From JBBRMG01 sp038230955 (GTDB lineage: Bacteria; Patescibacteriota; Doudnabacteria; UBA920), in the NCBI GenBank assembly GCA_038230955.1, contig JBBRMG010000040.1, positions 1 through 5,259 on the forward strand: a stretch of 5,259 nucleotides of DNA, written 5' to 3'. Of this stretch, positions 5,080 through 5,259 are shown in pieces. The first letter of the stretch is position 1; each line of letters starts with the position of its first letter. The position numbers and the translations under genes are program-made. The notes beneath the pieces are model-generated. The model was not told the origin of the DNA. It searched no databases and saw only the letters and a list, made by a program, of their open reading frames with translations.

Positions 5080-5096
5080 CACGCGCGGAGCGCGTG
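5080..5096. repeat. G+C-rich perfect hairpin
   Basis: CACGCGC (5080-5086) and GCGCGTG (5090-5096) form a perfect 7-bp stem with a GGA loop. Part of it, CGGAGCG (5086-5092), can instead pair with CGCTCCG (5118-5124). GCGTGGTG occurs at 5092-5099 and again at 5128-5135. No T-run follows on either strand, so it is not an intrinsic terminator. Confidence 0.5.
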
Positions 5097-5156
5097 GTGG
5101 CTTGAAACTTCCTCGTACGCTCCGATTGCGTGGTGATGCTAACCAATGCGCCTCGG

Positions 5157-5178
5157 ACACGCTCGCGGACTCGCGTGT
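5157..5178. repeat. Inverted repeat with internal CTCGCG duplication
   Basis: ACACGC (5157-5162) and GCGTGT (5173-5178) form a 6-bp stem around a 10-nt loop. CTCGCG occurs twice inside it, at 5162-5167 and 5170-5175. It may be part of a structured RNA or a repeat-derived element; no function can be assigned. Confidence 0.35.
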
Positions 5179-5259
5179 GCAAAAACCAAAAACTTTCCTT
5201 GCATTTTCCTCGCGTCTCCTCCCACCACCCCTCCACCGCGAAGCGTCCAAGATAATGGA

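Larger units (their letters stand above)
4989..5259. other. Right-end stretch with no supported gene
   Basis: I see no convincing protein or RNA gene here. Short open frames exist on both strands, but they lack recognisable sequence and have low-complexity Arg/Pro/Ser content. From about 5075 onward the DNA is clearly more G+C-rich than the A+T-rich stretch to the left and is dense in short palindromes. The minus strand at 5237-5216 is very G-rich (six G-runs of 2-4). Part of this stretch could belong to a gene or RNA extending past the window edge. Confidence 0.5.

Noticed and set aside
5050..5170. tRNA-like fragments: TTGGTTAGCA and GTTTCAAGCC on the minus strand
   Set aside because: No acceptor, anticodon or T-stem pairing could be built around them, and the T-loop-like part has an extra base.
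5202..5204. Minus-strand ATG behind a GGAGGAG-like purine tract, opening a 21-codon frame
   Set aside because: SD spacing is poor (11 nt, or 3 nt for GAGG), and the peptide is short and featureless.
4975..5250. Long minus-strand open frames at the right end
   Set aside because: Arg/Ser/Pro-rich, low-complexity sequence that resembles no family; two different frames are equally open, as expected in G+C-rich noncoding DNA.
5146..5259. Plus-strand frame of 38 codons open at the window edge
   Set aside because: No SD, and a Pro/Arg/Thr-rich sequence with no recognisable motif. It could only be judged with more sequence to the right.

Overview
The window looks like a stretch of chromosome from a small-genome bacterium, most plausibly of the Candidate Phyla Radiation (Patescibacteria, Parcubacteria-like). 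The reasons are the type of unrecognised protein at the left end, compact gene packing, a mix of Shine-Dalgarno (SD) genes and apparently SD-less genes, and moderate-to-low G+C. This placement is inference; no marker such as 16S rRNA is present. TGA ends the mutase gene, so the UGA=Gly code of Gracilibacteria/Absconditabacteria is unlikely.

Left third (1-1245): a complete transcription unit on the + strand. It has a promoter at 10-38, a leader of about 80 nt that can form competing hairpins, a 331-residue protein of unknown function with a strong SD, and a textbook intrinsic terminator at 1204-1244. The last ~50 codons of this protein have odd composition, with 17 of 18 consecutive codons ending in C. 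This invites comparison with variable C-terminal tails such as those made by diversity-generating retroelements, but no reverse transcriptase or template repeat is in the window.

Second unit (1321-1842, +): a good extended -10 promoter, a 116-residue very basic protein of unknown function, and a strong terminator.

Housekeeping core: a phosphomannomutase/phosphoglucomutase (1871-3247, +) with all four active-site motifs converges, with a 6-nt gap, on a minus-strand pair. That pair is trpS (tryptophanyl-tRNA synthetase, 4802-3828) followed after 28 nt by an unrecognised multi-spanning membrane protein (3799-3254). Both the mutase gene and trpS lack an SD and carry an extended -10 element exactly 6 nt before the ATG, which predicts leaderless mRNAs.

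Right end (4803-5259): no convincing protein gene. On the minus strand a TTGACA promoter, a 9-bp hairpin and a G+C-rich terminator hairpin together look like a ~70-nt small RNA gene, or an attenuator-like leader just upstream of trpS. Beyond it lie a 10-bp inverted repeat and a G+C-rich stretch full of short palindromes that I cannot assign.

The best candidates for something undescribed are the structured leader plus unusual C-terminal tail of the first gene, and the two-hairpin minus-strand RNA next to trpS.
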